This document shows, one piece after another, positions 34,962-43,833 of a stretch of 64,000 bases of DNA (its first letter is position 1; every line of letters starts with the position of its first letter). Below the pieces are notes generated by a model. The model ran no database searches, was not told the DNA's origin, and saw nothing but the letters and a program-made list of their open reading frames with translations. The DNA is from Vulcanimicrobiota bacterium (GTDB taxonomy: Bacteria; Vulcanimicrobiota; Vulcanimicrobiia; Vulcanimicrobiales; Vulcanimicrobiaceae), in contig JAAXCW010000001.1 of the NCBI GenBank assembly GCA_013036095.1, positions 124,001 to 188,000 of the forward strand. Reading direction: 5' to 3'. Made by a program: the position numbers and the translations under genes.

Positions 34962-36356
34962 CTGGCCATTGCAGTAGTTGCAGCGAGCGCGGCGCTGACG
35001 ATTGCGCGGCCGCATCGCGCGCCCGGCCCGTCGTTGCGGGATTTCGTGGCCTATTATTCGGCCGGCGCGACGTGGATGCACGGCGGCGATCCGTACGGGA
35101 CCGACATCTGGCAAACCGAACGAACGCTGCCCGGAGTCAGTCCTAAGCGGTACGAGTTTTTACCGTTCGTCGGGCCGCCGGCAACGCTGCCTTTGTGGGC
35201 AGCCTTTGCGCGGCTTCCATATCCCACGGCAGCGATGGTTTGGCGAGCCGTACTGTGGTTGTCGATTATGGTGATGGTGTGCGGCGCGCTACAGCTGGGT
35301 GGATTACCGCGATCGCCATTCAACGTTGTAGCACTCGCGCTCGCGGCACTCGGATTCGGAGCGGTCACCAACGCGTTTGCATTAGGCCAGATCGCGTTAC
35401 CGGTAGCCGCCGCGATCGTCGTTGCATACGCCGCCACGAGATTTGGCGGGAAAGTCCTTGCCGCAACGGCCGCGTTTGCGCAGCCGAATCTTGCGTTATC
35501 GCTCGCCGGAGAGTTTCGCCATAAGCGTACTGCACTTACCGTTATCGCGGCCGTCGCCTTATTCGCGCTGCTGTGCGCCGGCATAAGCGTAAACGGCGTC
35601 TTCGCCTATGCGCTGGTGCTCCTGGCGCATGGAGCCGCCGAACAATTCTCCGCGATACAACTCACGCCGGCGGCCATCGCGTATGGTTTCGGTGCACACG
35701 CCGGCACGGCAATCGCGATCGGCGGCCTAGCCGCGATCGCCGCAACGCTCTTCTGGTTGCGCGCGATGGTAAAATGCGACGACCGCCCGACGCTGTTCGT
35801 CATATCGTGCGCGTTCGTGCCGTTCGGCTCAGCATTTTTTCACCAGCACGACTTGGTCATCGTCTTCGTTCCGGCGGTCGCGTTCGCTCTGCGAACGCCC
35901 GCCGCGTCGCTTCCCCTTGTCATGACCGCCGCTTTGCTCTGTGCGACCAATTGGGTCGGGCTCGCGCAGAATCCCGAAGCGACGGTCCAAACTTTTTTGC
36001 TGACCGTTACCTTTGGGATGGCCCTGCTCGCGCTGCGCGGTGACATCGGGTATCGGACGCTGGCAGCGCCGGTTATCGTCTGGCTGCTTATCGTCGCCGC
36101 GGGAATCTTCGCGCGAACCCACCTCATGCCGGTTTGGCCTGATGCAATGGCGTCACCACCGCCGGACGTTGCCGGCGTCACGGCGGCCGCCGCGTGGCAT
36201 GCCGAGCAAGTCGCAACGGGACTCTTCGCGCGCGACGCGTTCTGGGCGCTGCTTCGCTGCGCATCGCTCGCGGGCTGCGCGCTACTCGCTTATGCGGCGT
36301 GGATCAGTTCGAAATGTCCTGTGGATTCCAGAACATCATCTGCGGTCCCGGATTGA
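34962..36356 (+). CDS. GT87-like (DUF2029) polytopic membrane glycosyltransferase, start unresolved
   Basis: About 460 residues with some ten hydrophobic helices. The early loop RDFVAYYSAGATWMHGGDPY is typical of the GT87/DUF2029 mannosyltransferase-like family, followed by PFVGPPATLPLWAAFA and FFHQHDLVIVFVPAVAF. These enzymes use polyprenyl-phosphate sugars. Coding similarity clearly starts near 34940 with a first helix WAALAIAVVAAS, but no ATG/GTG/TTG in this frame lies between 34800 and the TTG at 35034. I placed the start at an in-frame CTG. The 3' end overlaps the convergent binding-protein gene by 53 bases. Confidence 0.7.
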   Translation: MAIAVVAASAALTIARPHRAPGPSLRDFVAYYSAGATWMHGGDPYGTDIWQTERTLPGVSPKRYEFLPFVGPPATLPLWAAFARLPYPTAAMVWRAVLWLSIMVMVCGALQLGGLPRSPFNVVALALAALGFGAVTNAFALGQIALPVAAAIVVAYAATRFGGKVLAATAAFAQPNLALSLAGEFRHKRTALTVIAAVALFALLCAGISVNGVFAYALVLLAHGAAEQFSAIQLTPAAIAYGFGAHAGTAIAIGGLAAIAATLFWLRAMVKCDDRPTLFVISCAFVPFGSAFFHQHDLVIVFVPAVAFALRTPAASLPLVMTAALLCATNWVGLAQNPEATVQTFLLTVTFGMALLALRGDIGYRTLAAPVIVWLLIVAAGIFARTHLMPVWPDAMASPPPDVAGVTAAAAWHAEQVATGLFARDAFWALLRCASLAGCALLAYAAWISSKCPVDSRTSSAVPD

Positions 36357-37938
36357 TGCCGGTGAAATCGTCATTGAACGTCACGTGATCGGTCCGCTGG
36401 CTCAGCACGATGAACGGAACGTCGCGCGCCATGAGTTCTTGCATGAGGATATAATCAGCGCGCCGGCGCGCGGGCTCGTAATGCAGCAGCGCATCTTGTA
36501 ACGCCCGGTCGACGTCACGGTTGCAGTAAGCCATATAGTTCTGTCCGAGCGGCGAGATGCGCGAGCAAGCCACGAGGTTCGTGAGATCCGGATCGGGTGC
36601 GACCGTCCACGCGAACGACGCAAGGTCGTAGTGCCTGGTGGCAGCGATACCCCCGGCAGCATATGACGCAAAGAGCCGGTTAGTCTGATAGCGCGTGTAA
36701 TCCAAACCCACGCCGATCGCCTTAAACCATTGTTGGATCATGAGCACGCGCTCATCGAGCCCGGGATTGCCGGTATTGCCGGCAAAGTCAAAGCGTAGCG
36801 TAGCGCCGCTTTTGTGGCGCAGCCCGTCCGTACCGAGCTTCCAACCGTCCCGATCCAATTGCGCAGCGGCGGCTTTTAGATCGAACGAATAGCACGGCGC
36901 GTTCGAGTCATAGGCCCAGCTCAAATGTGAGATCGGCGTGCAGGCGAGATAGCCCGCCTGGTGATCGACCTTCCGCCACATCAAATGCACGTCGATCGCG
37001 CGCGCCAGAGCTTGGCGCACTTGCGGGTCCGCGAGCATCGGATTCTTGAGGTTGAAGTCGATGTGGCCGTAGGTCGTGACGTCGTGCGCGATGGTGCGCG
37101 TCTCCGGTGTAGCCTCGACCGATTGATACTGGAACGTCGGGACGCGTACGTAGGCGTCGATCGCGTGCGACTGAAGCGCCACGAATACGGAATTTGCGTC
37201 CGGAATGATTTTGAAGACGATCCGCTTCAGTTTCGGAGCGCCGCCCCACCAGCGCGGAAACGCTTCCATCACCACATCGTTTCCGCGGGCCCACCGCACG
37301 TACCTAAACGGCCCGAGGCCGACGGGGAGCGAGTTATAAGCGTTGCGGTTAACGTCTACGCCATCGAGCAAATGCTTAGGCAGAATGGCCGGATTTCCGA
37401 CCGGCGTGAAATAGTGATTGATGAATGCGGCGTACGGTTTCTTCAGCCGGAAAATCGCGGTGTAGGGATCCGGTGTATCGACGCGCGTGACGAGGTCCCA
37501 GCCTTCGCGGGTCAGCACGTTCGTGCGCGGATCGAGGATGGTCTTCACGGTGAATGCGACATCGGCGGAGGTAAACGGTTTTCCGTCGTGCCAGAGCACA
37601 CCGTGACGCAAGCGGAACGTCAGCGATTTTCCATCGGCCGAGATCAATCCGTTCGCTTTGGTCGGCACCTTTAGGCAGAGCGAGGGTATCGTATTGCCCT
37701 TGTCGTCGAACAAAAAGAAATAGCCCATCGTAAAAGACGAGAGGTCGTTGACGAGCGTCTCCGTAGAGAGCAGCGGATTGAGGTTGTCGATATCTTCGCC
37801 ATCCGCCCAGCGGAATGTACCAGGAATGGTCCAGGCATGCCGCTGATGTCCGCTCGCGTTTTTGCCGGCCATATTTCCGCCGCATGATGCGAGCGCGGCG
37901 CCCGCGAGGAGCGCCGCACAAACCCGGGCCGCGCTCAC
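36304..37938 (-). CDS. ABC-transporter family 5 solute-binding lipoprotein, copy 1
   Basis: 544 residues from the GTG at 37938, one base after the previous stop; a GGAGG lies 12 bases upstream, and a TTG at 37968 is the alternative. The signal peptide MSAARVCAALLAGAALASC ends in lipobox L-A-S-C (Cys19). The mature part is an SBP family 5 protein (LTFRLRHGVLWHDGKPFTSADV, VRQALARAID), the class that binds oligopeptides, nickel, haem or opines. No permease or ATPase gene is adjacent. Confidence 0.88.
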   Translation of the reverse strand: MSAARVCAALLAGAALASCGGNMAGKNASGHQRHAWTIPGTFRWADGEDIDNLNPLLSTETLVNDLSSFTMGYFFLFDDKGNTIPSLCLKVPTKANGLISADGKSLTFRLRHGVLWHDGKPFTSADVAFTVKTILDPRTNVLTREGWDLVTRVDTPDPYTAIFRLKKPYAAFINHYFTPVGNPAILPKHLLDGVDVNRNAYNSLPVGLGPFRYVRWARGNDVVMEAFPRWWGGAPKLKRIVFKIIPDANSVFVALQSHAIDAYVRVPTFQYQSVEATPETRTIAHDVTTYGHIDFNLKNPMLADPQVRQALARAIDVHLMWRKVDHQAGYLACTPISHLSWAYDSNAPCYSFDLKAAAAQLDRDGWKLGTDGLRHKSGATLRFDFAGNTGNPGLDERVLMIQQWFKAIGVGLDYTRYQTNRLFASYAAGGIAATRHYDLASFAWTVAPDPDLTNLVACSRISPLGQNYMAYCNRDVDRALQDALLHYEPARRRADYILMQELMARDVPFIVLSQRTDHVTFNDDFTGINPGPQMMFWNPQDISN

Positions 37939-37939
37939 G

Positions 37940-39634
37940 CTAAATATCGACCTCCATGAAGTCGTCAAACTGCGTAACGCCGTTCGGACGGAAGTTGTGA
38001 AGATCGCGGTTGACGACGTAGATATCTTCGCGCGCGTTCGTGACGATCGTCGGCACGTCCGCGGCGAGCTGCTCCATCATGATCGCATCGTCTTTGTTCC
38101 GTCCGGCCTGGTCGTATTGCGTATAAAGATCGAGCATTGCCTGGTTCGCCTTCTGATTGCACCAACGCATATCGTTCTGGCCGGCCGGCGGGAACGAATT
38201 GCAACCATAGATGGTTGAAAAGTCGCCGATCGGGTCCAATCCCCAAGCAAAAATGATGATGTCCCATTTTCCGCCGTACACGATTCCGCCGGATTCCACC
38301 GGCTCGAATAACATGGGAGCCGGGTAATGCTTGACGAGGAATGACACGCCGATTTGTTTCCACCAGCTGCGAATCAGTTCGATCTGTAGATCCGTATCCG
38401 GTGTTCCAGTCGCTGTGACGAATTCGAGGTTGTCGAGTCTAACGCCGTTCTTCGCACGAATTCCATCGGCTCCGCGCACCCAGCCGTTCTTATCCAACAG
38501 CGCATTGGCTTGCGCGATGTCGAAGGGCGTCATTTTAATATTTGCATCGAAATAGGGCGCAGTATGCGATGCCGGCTCTTCCTGAAGATAGCCGACATCG
38601 TGCGCGATTTTGTGACGAATTGTCGCCCGATCGAGTGCTAGCCGCAGCGCCTGCCGAACAATCGGATCTGCCACCTTCGGCCGCACGATATTGAAATCCA
38701 TATGGTTGAACGTATAAGCGGGCTGCCTGACGATCGTGAAACCCGGAATGGCCTGGGCACGTGCAAGGTAGTTGCCCGGCACGGGATACCACAAATCTAG
38801 CGCTTTGGCTTGCAGCTCCGTCAGGATCGTATTTCGGTCCTGAATAATCTTAAACACGATTTTCTGGAGTTTTGGAGCGCCTCTAAAATAGAGAGGATTT
38901 GGCACCATGACGACTTGCGAAGCCCGGTCCCAGCGCTGATATTTGAACGGTCCTATTCCTATAGGCAGCGCATTGTAAGGCGCCGTGTTAATGTTCGGCA
39001 GACCGCTAAGTAGATGCTTCGGCAGAACGCACGGGTTGGCGCCGGCACTCGAGAAGAACGTTTCGACAAACGGCGAGTACGGTTTGCTCAAGTGATAGAC
39101 GACCGTGTACTTATCGGGTTCGTCAGCTTTGAGGATGCGGTCCCAACCTAGGCGGCTGACTTCGTTATTCGCTTTGTTCAGCACGACTTGCGTCGAAAAG
39201 ACGACATCGTCCGCGTTGAACGGAACACCATCGGACCACTTCACACCTTTTCTGAGGTGATACGTAATCGTCAGGCCGTCCTTGCTAACGCCGCCATTTT
39301 GTTTGCTCGGGACTGCGACCGCTAATTCAGGAATCGCATTATTATGCTGGTCCCATTTTATCAGCCAAGCCATCGTCAGCGAAGCCATCAGGCCGAGCGT
39401 CGTCTGTTGAGCGAGGTGAGGATTCAGCGACGAAATATCTTCGCCCGTCGCATACCGCAACACGTGCGGCTGCGTAAACGAATTCACGCGGCTCGTTACC
39501 GGACCGCTGACGGTCTCCGCCGCACCGTTGCTCGGGATGGCCGTCGTCGTGCTCTGCCCGCCGGTCGTCGTTGTTTTGGAACATCCCGCAAGCACAAAAA
39601 CCGCGGCAAGCGTGACGGCGAAAATGCGTTTCAT
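37940..39634 (-). CDS. ABC-transporter family 5 solute-binding lipoprotein, copy 2
   Basis: 564 residues. The signal peptide MKRIFAVTLAAVFVLAGC has lipobox L-A-G-C (Cys18), then a Thr/Ser-rich linker, then the family 5 fold (LTITYHLRKGVKWSDGVPFNADDV, VRQALRLALDRA, GWVRGADGIRAKNGVRL). A GGAG precedes the ATG, which overlaps the stop of the AhbA/B-like gene (ATGA). It is a diverged tandem paralog of the following gene. The ligand cannot be predicted from sequence. Confidence 0.9.
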   Translation of the reverse strand: MKRIFAVTLAAVFVLAGCSKTTTTGGQSTTTAIPSNGAAETVSGPVTSRVNSFTQPHVLRYATGEDISSLNPHLAQQTTLGLMASLTMAWLIKWDQHNNAIPELAVAVPSKQNGGVSKDGLTITYHLRKGVKWSDGVPFNADDVVFSTQVVLNKANNEVSRLGWDRILKADEPDKYTVVYHLSKPYSPFVETFFSSAGANPCVLPKHLLSGLPNINTAPYNALPIGIGPFKYQRWDRASQVVMVPNPLYFRGAPKLQKIVFKIIQDRNTILTELQAKALDLWYPVPGNYLARAQAIPGFTIVRQPAYTFNHMDFNIVRPKVADPIVRQALRLALDRATIRHKIAHDVGYLQEEPASHTAPYFDANIKMTPFDIAQANALLDKNGWVRGADGIRAKNGVRLDNLEFVTATGTPDTDLQIELIRSWWKQIGVSFLVKHYPAPMLFEPVESGGIVYGGKWDIIIFAWGLDPIGDFSTIYGCNSFPPAGQNDMRWCNQKANQAMLDLYTQYDQAGRNKDDAIMMEQLAADVPTIVTNAREDIYVVNRDLHNFRPNGVTQFDDFMEVDI

Positions 39635-40764
39635 CCAGGCTCCTCTCTCATGGCGTCGGGATCGAGTCCGTGCTTTTTGCAGAACTCGCGGTACGCAAGC
39701 GGCGATATCTCGGACGGCTTGATTTCGCTTCGTCCTCCCCAGAAGACATTGGTATACCCGAAGTCGATGCCGGCTTCCCGCAGGTGAGTGTCGATGGCCG
39801 CCTTGTGCGCGAGCACGACGTCCTTATCGAGCCCGTGCGCCACCGCCATAACGTTGACGTTGTGAAATTCCTCGCCGCCCTCGCGCCAATACGCGTGCGT
39901 GACGATGTGGTGCCGCCCGACCTCGCGGCCGGCGTCGAGTTCCCGCCCCTTGGGGACCGCCCAATGAAAGAGCGCGTTATAACGCGTCACGCGCTCGTCG
40001 CCCGCGGTCTTCTTGACGTGTTCGAGAAATGTTGAGAATCTGCCGATCACGCCGCGCTTGTTTAATCCTCGCGCAGCTTCGTAGAATTCTTGCAGATCAA
40101 TTCCCGCTTCCGACGCGCGTTCGCGCCAGAGATCGCGCACGATCTCCTCGAGCGCGAATTCTCGTTTGAGCGCCGTCAGCACGCGCCATTCGCGGTCGCC
40201 GAGTTCGACGATCGTCGTGTCGATTGGTTCGGCCGGAACCTCTGCGCGGCTGCCGATCTCGATGCCACGCCGTCGTACGTGTCCGACACCCAGAGCGAAG
40301 AGCTTCATGGCCGGCATGAGACGGAAATGATCCGCGCCCACTTGCCGTTGCAAGAACTCCGCATGTTTACGCAGCGAATATCCTTGCGGAACTTTGAGCG
40401 TGGTCCACAAGCGATACGACGCGCCGGGCGTCGCCGGATCGGCGGTGCGGATGACCACATGTCCGGAAAACGGATCGTCGCGGAACATGTAATCGAATGC
40501 CGCGTCGAGTTTTTCGGGAGAAACGCGCCAAGCGACGAGCGCGCCCTGCGCGAGGCTCGTCGCGAGCAGCGTCTGCCGCACGCGCCGGATCGTTCCCGCG
40601 CGCAGCATCGCCGCGATGCGCTCGATCACCGTTTCAACGGGCACGCCGCTGCGCGCGGCTATCTCACCAAACGGATCTTCCTGAAAGCCGGCCAGCCGGT
40701 CTTCGGAGATGGCAAGAATCTGCGCATTGACCGGATCGCTAACCGCCGCCGAAACCGTCTCCGT
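39631..40764 (-). CDS. Two-domain AhbA/AhbB-like (Lrp/AsnC-fold) protein, probable ACG start
   Basis: Two AsnC-like modules in one chain. The N-terminal winged helix reads FGEIAARSGVPVETVIERI and MLRAGTIRRV. The second module has LTALKREFALEEIV, then HAYWREGGEEFHNVNVMAVAHG, matching the H-x-Y...N-x-M-x-x-x-HG motif of siroheme decarboxylase (AhbA/AhbB, NirDL). The first canonical start, the GTG at 40644, would delete half of the winged helix. In-frame coding continues to an ACG at 40764, placed 6 bases after a perfect AAGGAG. It heads an operon with the two binding lipoproteins. Confidence 0.7.
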   Translation of the reverse strand, partial: TETVSAAVSDPVNAQILAISEDRLAGFQEDPFGEIAARSGVPVETVIERIAAMLRAGTIRRVRQTLLATSLAQGALVAWRVSPEKLDAAFDYMFRDDPFSGHVVIRTADPATPGASYRLWTTLKVPQGYSLRKHAEFLQRQVGADHFRLMPAMKLFALGVGHVRRRGIEIGSRAEVPAEPIDTTIVELGDREWRVLTALKREFALEEIVRDLWRERASEAGIDLQEFYEAARGLNKRGVIGRFSTFLEHVKKTAGDERVTRYNALFHWAVPKGRELDAGREVGRHHIVTHAYWREGGEEFHNVNVMAVAHGLDKDVVLAHKAAIDTHLREAGIDFGYTNVFWGGRSEIKPSEISPLAYREFCKKHGLDPDAMREEPG

Positions 40765-40791
40765 GTTTTTCTCCTTAGCCTGTCAAGCCAA

Positions 40792-40844
40792 GCATGGTGC
40801 CGCCCGAGCGGTTAACCATGCCTAAAGCGAGGGTGGCACCATGC
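40792..40844. repeat. Interspersed palindromic repeat, family 2, copy 1
   Basis: Core GCCCGAGCGGTTAACC-ATGCCTAAAGCGAG, flanked by perfect inverted arms GCATGGTGCC (40792-40801) and GGCACCATGC (40835-40844). It lies upstream of the AhbA/B-like gene, in the 40777-40911 gap shared with the 3' end of the TolC-like gene. Related cores occur at 40847 and 43756. Confidence 0.75.
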
Positions 40845-40846
40845 AA

Positions 40847-40876
40847 GCGTAAGCGATTAACCGGACTCAAAGCGAG
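40847..40876. repeat. Interspersed palindromic repeat, family 2, copy 2 (diverged)
   Basis: GCGTAAGCGATTAACC followed by GGACTCAAAGCGAG, directly behind copy 1 and in the same orientation. The AGCG-x-TTAACC and CAAAGCGAG blocks are kept; flanking arms are poorly paired (GCACCATGCAAG against CTTATGATGC). Confidence 0.6.
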
Positions 40877-40911
40877 GGCCTTATGATGCACCGCATCAGC
40901 ATCATAACGAG

Positions 40912-42303
40912 CTACAAGGTCGAAGCGCCCAAGTCATTCTCTCCAAGTGCGAACAGATACGTTTGCTCGGCTTGGCGGAGCGCGTAGACGGCGTTGAGTT
41001 CGTCGGTTTCAGCCTGCGTCAGCCCGACTTGGGCGTTCAGCAGCAGCGGCAGTGTGGTCACACCGGCGCGGTATTGCGCCTGCGTGGCGCGCAAGATCTC
41101 TTGCGCCTTCGAAAGTTCGGCCTGAGCTTGACCTACCGCCGCTTGCGCCGAGATAAGCCCAACCAATGCCTGGCGCACGTTGAGCTCGACGGTCAGTTTG
41201 CTTTCATCCAGCTGGCTGTTCGCGATGTCGGCCTGCGTTTGGGCTTGCGCGATTTGGACGCGCGTCACGCCCTGATCGAAGATGGGAATGCTCAGCGTGA
41301 CGCCGGCGCTTCCGCCGGTGCGAAAATCGGTTCCAGTCGCGGTCGTCGAGTTCGTTCCGTAGGCCGCGTTGCCGGTTAGCGTCGGTAATAGGCCGGCGCG
41401 CTGTGCGCGTACGTTATATGCCGCCGCTTGCGCGGTGTACTGCGCCGCCAAGTAGTCGGGCCGCTCCAAGAACGCGCGCGCAACCGCTTGATCGTAATCC
41501 ACTTTTTGCTGCGTCAAGAGCGAAGCCGCCGGATTCGCCGGCGTGTCGTTAACGGGCATGACCAGCGCGCTGGCGTCGAGCCCGAGTTGATTTGCGAATG
41601 CCGCCAGTGCGGAGAGCTGGTTGCCTTGCGCGCGCACGAGCGCGACGCGGGCTTGCGCCGTCGGCAATTGCGCTGTCGCCAGATCGACGCGCGATGCCGT
41701 TCCCGCGCGCAGCTGCGCAGTCACGAGACTCTCCTGCACTTCGTTTTGATGCACGACCTGCACGGCCAGCTGCGTCGCGGACTCCGCTTGCAGCGCGTTA
41801 TAGTACGCCTGCGCGACGTTGAATGCAAGCGTCTGCAGCGATCGCTGATATGTTCCGGCGCCCGCCAGTTGGCCGGACTGCGCTTGGCGGATCTGACTGA
41901 TGACTTTTCCGCCGTCTAAGATAAACTGCCTCAGCGTCGCGTTTAGGCCTTCGCTCGTGAATCCGCCGCCGATCGCTCCCGAGTTACCGCCGCGTGCCCC
42001 GAACGATCGCGTGACGCTGGCCGTACCTGCGAGATTGGGATAGAGTCCGGTGCGCGCGAGATCGACCGAGAGCTGCGTCAAACGGTAATCCGATCGGGCG
42101 ATGGCCAGAACCGGCGAACGCGCCGCCGCAATCGCAATCGATTGCGCCAGCGTAACGGAAACCGGGACCCCGGGCTGCGCGCGCTGCACGGCCGCACCGG
42201 GGGCTGGGGTGCCATAAGCGGGATACGGTAATGCTTGCGGCGTGGCCGCGGGAATGGGCGTCGGCGTCGCCAGAACGACGGCCGCTAGAATGAACGCGTG
42301 CAT
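40912..42303 (-). CDS. TolC-family outer membrane efflux protein
   Basis: 463 residues with a signal peptide (MHAFILAAVVLATPTPIPA). The two-fold repeated helical-barrel pattern shows Gln/Ala-rich coiled coils, for example IAQAQTQADIANSQLDESKL and ELNVRQALVGLISAQAAVGQAQAEL. It forms the trimeric outer-membrane exit duct of a tripartite pump. The ATG at 42303 is 3 bases after the adaptor gene. No inner-membrane pump (RND, ABC or MFS) is adjacent. Confidence 0.92.
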   Translation of the reverse strand: MHAFILAAVVLATPTPIPAATPQALPYPAYGTPAPGAAVQRAQPGVPVSVTLAQSIAIAAARSPVLAIARSDYRLTQLSVDLARTGLYPNLAGTASVTRSFGARGGNSGAIGGGFTSEGLNATLRQFILDGGKVISQIRQAQSGQLAGAGTYQRSLQTLAFNVAQAYYNALQAESATQLAVQVVHQNEVQESLVTAQLRAGTASRVDLATAQLPTAQARVALVRAQGNQLSALAAFANQLGLDASALVMPVNDTPANPAASLLTQQKVDYDQAVARAFLERPDYLAAQYTAQAAAYNVRAQRAGLLPTLTGNAAYGTNSTTATGTDFRTGGSAGVTLSIPIFDQGVTRVQIAQAQTQADIANSQLDESKLTVELNVRQALVGLISAQAAVGQAQAELSKAQEILRATQAQYRAGVTTLPLLLNAQVGLTQAETDELNAVYALRQAEQTYLFALGENDLGASTL

Positions 42304-42306
42304 CGT

Positions 42307-43605
42307 TTACTGCGTCCGCTTACGGTGAGTTCGTCCGGCTGCCGGCGGCTTTGCGCCTCCGGCGGCACCCGGCTGCGCACCGCCCACGCCGGTCGTGCCG
42401 TACGCTACCAAACTGCCGTCTTGCAAAGCGTCGGGACGTGTCGTGATGACGGTCGTTCCGGCGGTGATCAAGGGGCTGCGCACTTCACTCAGCGTGTCGG
42501 TTTGTAGCCCGACTTGGACGGGCACTTCTTTTGCTTTCTTGTCGGCGCCAACCACGAACACGGCAGTGCCGCGGTCGGATTGCGCGACGGCCTGCCGCGG
42601 TACGACGATCGCGTTGTCGTGACGCGCCTGCTGCACCGTCACGCTTACGAGCATTCCGCCGCGCAGCGTGTTGCCCGGATTGACTTGCCGGATGCGCGCC
42701 TGGTACGACAGCGTGCCTTGCGTCGGCACCGCATTCACCGCGTTGATGCGCGCGGTGAAACGCTGGCCGCCCGCGCCCGTCGTGAACGTAACAGGCGTGC
42801 CGGCATGGACATAGGGCAAATCTTCGTCGGGAACGTTCACGTTAATCCACACAGTATCGATTTTGCTCACGCGCAGCGCCGGTGTTCCAGGACTCGCCAT
42901 CGCGCCCGGATCGAGCAGACGAGCCGTGACGACGCCGTCGAACGGCGCGTAAAGCGCGGTCTGGCCGATCTCCGTCTGCAGCGTATTGGCCTGCGCTTGC
43001 GCCGACTGCACCGCCGCGCGATCAGCGGCTGCGTTCGAACTCGATACACCCGTCGACTTCTGATTCGCAACCGCGGATTCGTATTGCGTTTGCGCTGCAA
43101 TATATGACGAGCGCGCCTGCACGAGTTGCGACTGCGAAACATAACCCTGTTTAAAGAGCTGCTGATCCTGATTGTAGGTCAACTGCGCGTTATCGAGCGC
43201 GGCTTTGGCCGAACGCGCGGCGTCCGATGTCTGCGACGACACGATCGGCACGTTCATTGCCGAAGATTGCGCGCGCGCCGAAGCCTGCGAGATCAGCGCC
43301 TCGTCTTGCGCGAGTTGCGCGCGCAGTGTCGAATCGTCGATCCGAGCCAGCAGCTCGCCGGCGCTGACGCGATCGCCCTGATTCACGTAGACTGCCGAAA
43401 CCGGTCCGGATTGCTGGAACGACAGCGTCGAATCTTCCAACGGCGAGACTTGGCCGTCCAAATTGATGTAGGTCGCGATCGTGCGGCGCTGCGCTTGCGA
43501 GACGTCGACGTCCAGAGCCGTCGGTCCGCGTTTCTGCTGACCGCCGCCGCCGCACGCGGCCAGTATGAGGACCATAGCGAAAATCGTGAGGCTTTTTGCT
43601 TTCAT
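42307..43605 (-). CDS. Periplasmic adaptor lipoprotein (HlyD/MFP family)
   Basis: 432 residues: signal peptide MKAKSLTIFAMVLILAAC with lipobox Cys18, then a lipoyl half-motif GPVSAVYVNQGDRVSAGELLARID. A long Gln/Ala coiled-coil hairpin occupies roughly residues 95-200, and LYAPFDGVVTARLLDPGAMASPG completes the lipoyl domain. Beta-barrel and membrane-proximal domains follow, and the tail is Gly/Pro-rich and basic. It bridges an inner-membrane transporter to the TolC-like protein encoded next. Confidence 0.92.
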   Translation of the reverse strand: MKAKSLTIFAMVLILAACGGGGQQKRGPTALDVDVSQAQRRTIATYINLDGQVSPLEDSTLSFQQSGPVSAVYVNQGDRVSAGELLARIDDSTLRAQLAQDEALISQASARAQSSAMNVPIVSSQTSDAARSAKAALDNAQLTYNQDQQLFKQGYVSQSQLVQARSSYIAAQTQYESAVANQKSTGVSSSNAAADRAAVQSAQAQANTLQTEIGQTALYAPFDGVVTARLLDPGAMASPGTPALRVSKIDTVWINVNVPDEDLPYVHAGTPVTFTTGAGGQRFTARINAVNAVPTQGTLSYQARIRQVNPGNTLRGGMLVSVTVQQARHDNAIVVPRQAVAQSDRGTAVFVVGADKKAKEVPVQVGLQTDTLSEVRSPLITAGTTVITTRPDALQDGSLVAYGTTGVGGAQPGAAGGAKPPAAGRTHRKRTQ

Positions 43606-43746
43606 TCTTCTTTTTATACGGAGATCGTAGTGGTTTGATTCAAGTAGTACGTATCGGACCTTAAAACCGTCTGCCCTTCCTCCCGTTGCCTATCAGGCCT
43701 CCACCTACGTTTGTCCCCACCCCCTATCACACGGAGGCTAGGCGAG

Positions 43747-43797
43747 CCGGTTGCTGCCCGAGCGATTAACCTGGCCCAAAGCGAGTGCAGTAACCGG
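43747..43797. repeat. Interspersed palindromic repeat, family 2, copy 3
   Basis: Core GCCCGAGCGATTAACC-TGGCCCAAAGCGAG (43756-43785), flanked by arms CCGGTTGCTGC (43747-43757) and GCAGTAACCGG (43787-43797), 10 of 11 paired. Complementarity continues outward in patches (CACACG...AGGCT with AGCCT...CGTGTG) to about 43734-43818. It fills most of the 228-base gap between the adaptor gene and the thioesterase gene; I see nothing else firm in that gap. Confidence 0.75.
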
Positions 43798-43833
43798 GGA
43801 GCCTGAGCCTTCGTGTGGTACAACATCTTCGCC

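Noticed and set aside
36304-36356. 53-base convergent overlap as a sign of a misplaced stop
   Set aside because: Both reading frames are clean to their stops and convergent tails overlap elsewhere in this window (for example 54889-54917); ordinary compaction explains it.
43606-43640. Minus-strand TTGAAT...TATAAA promoter for the adaptor gene
   Set aside because: Spacing is 19 bases and the -10 lies only 8 bases from the start codon; too weak to annotate.
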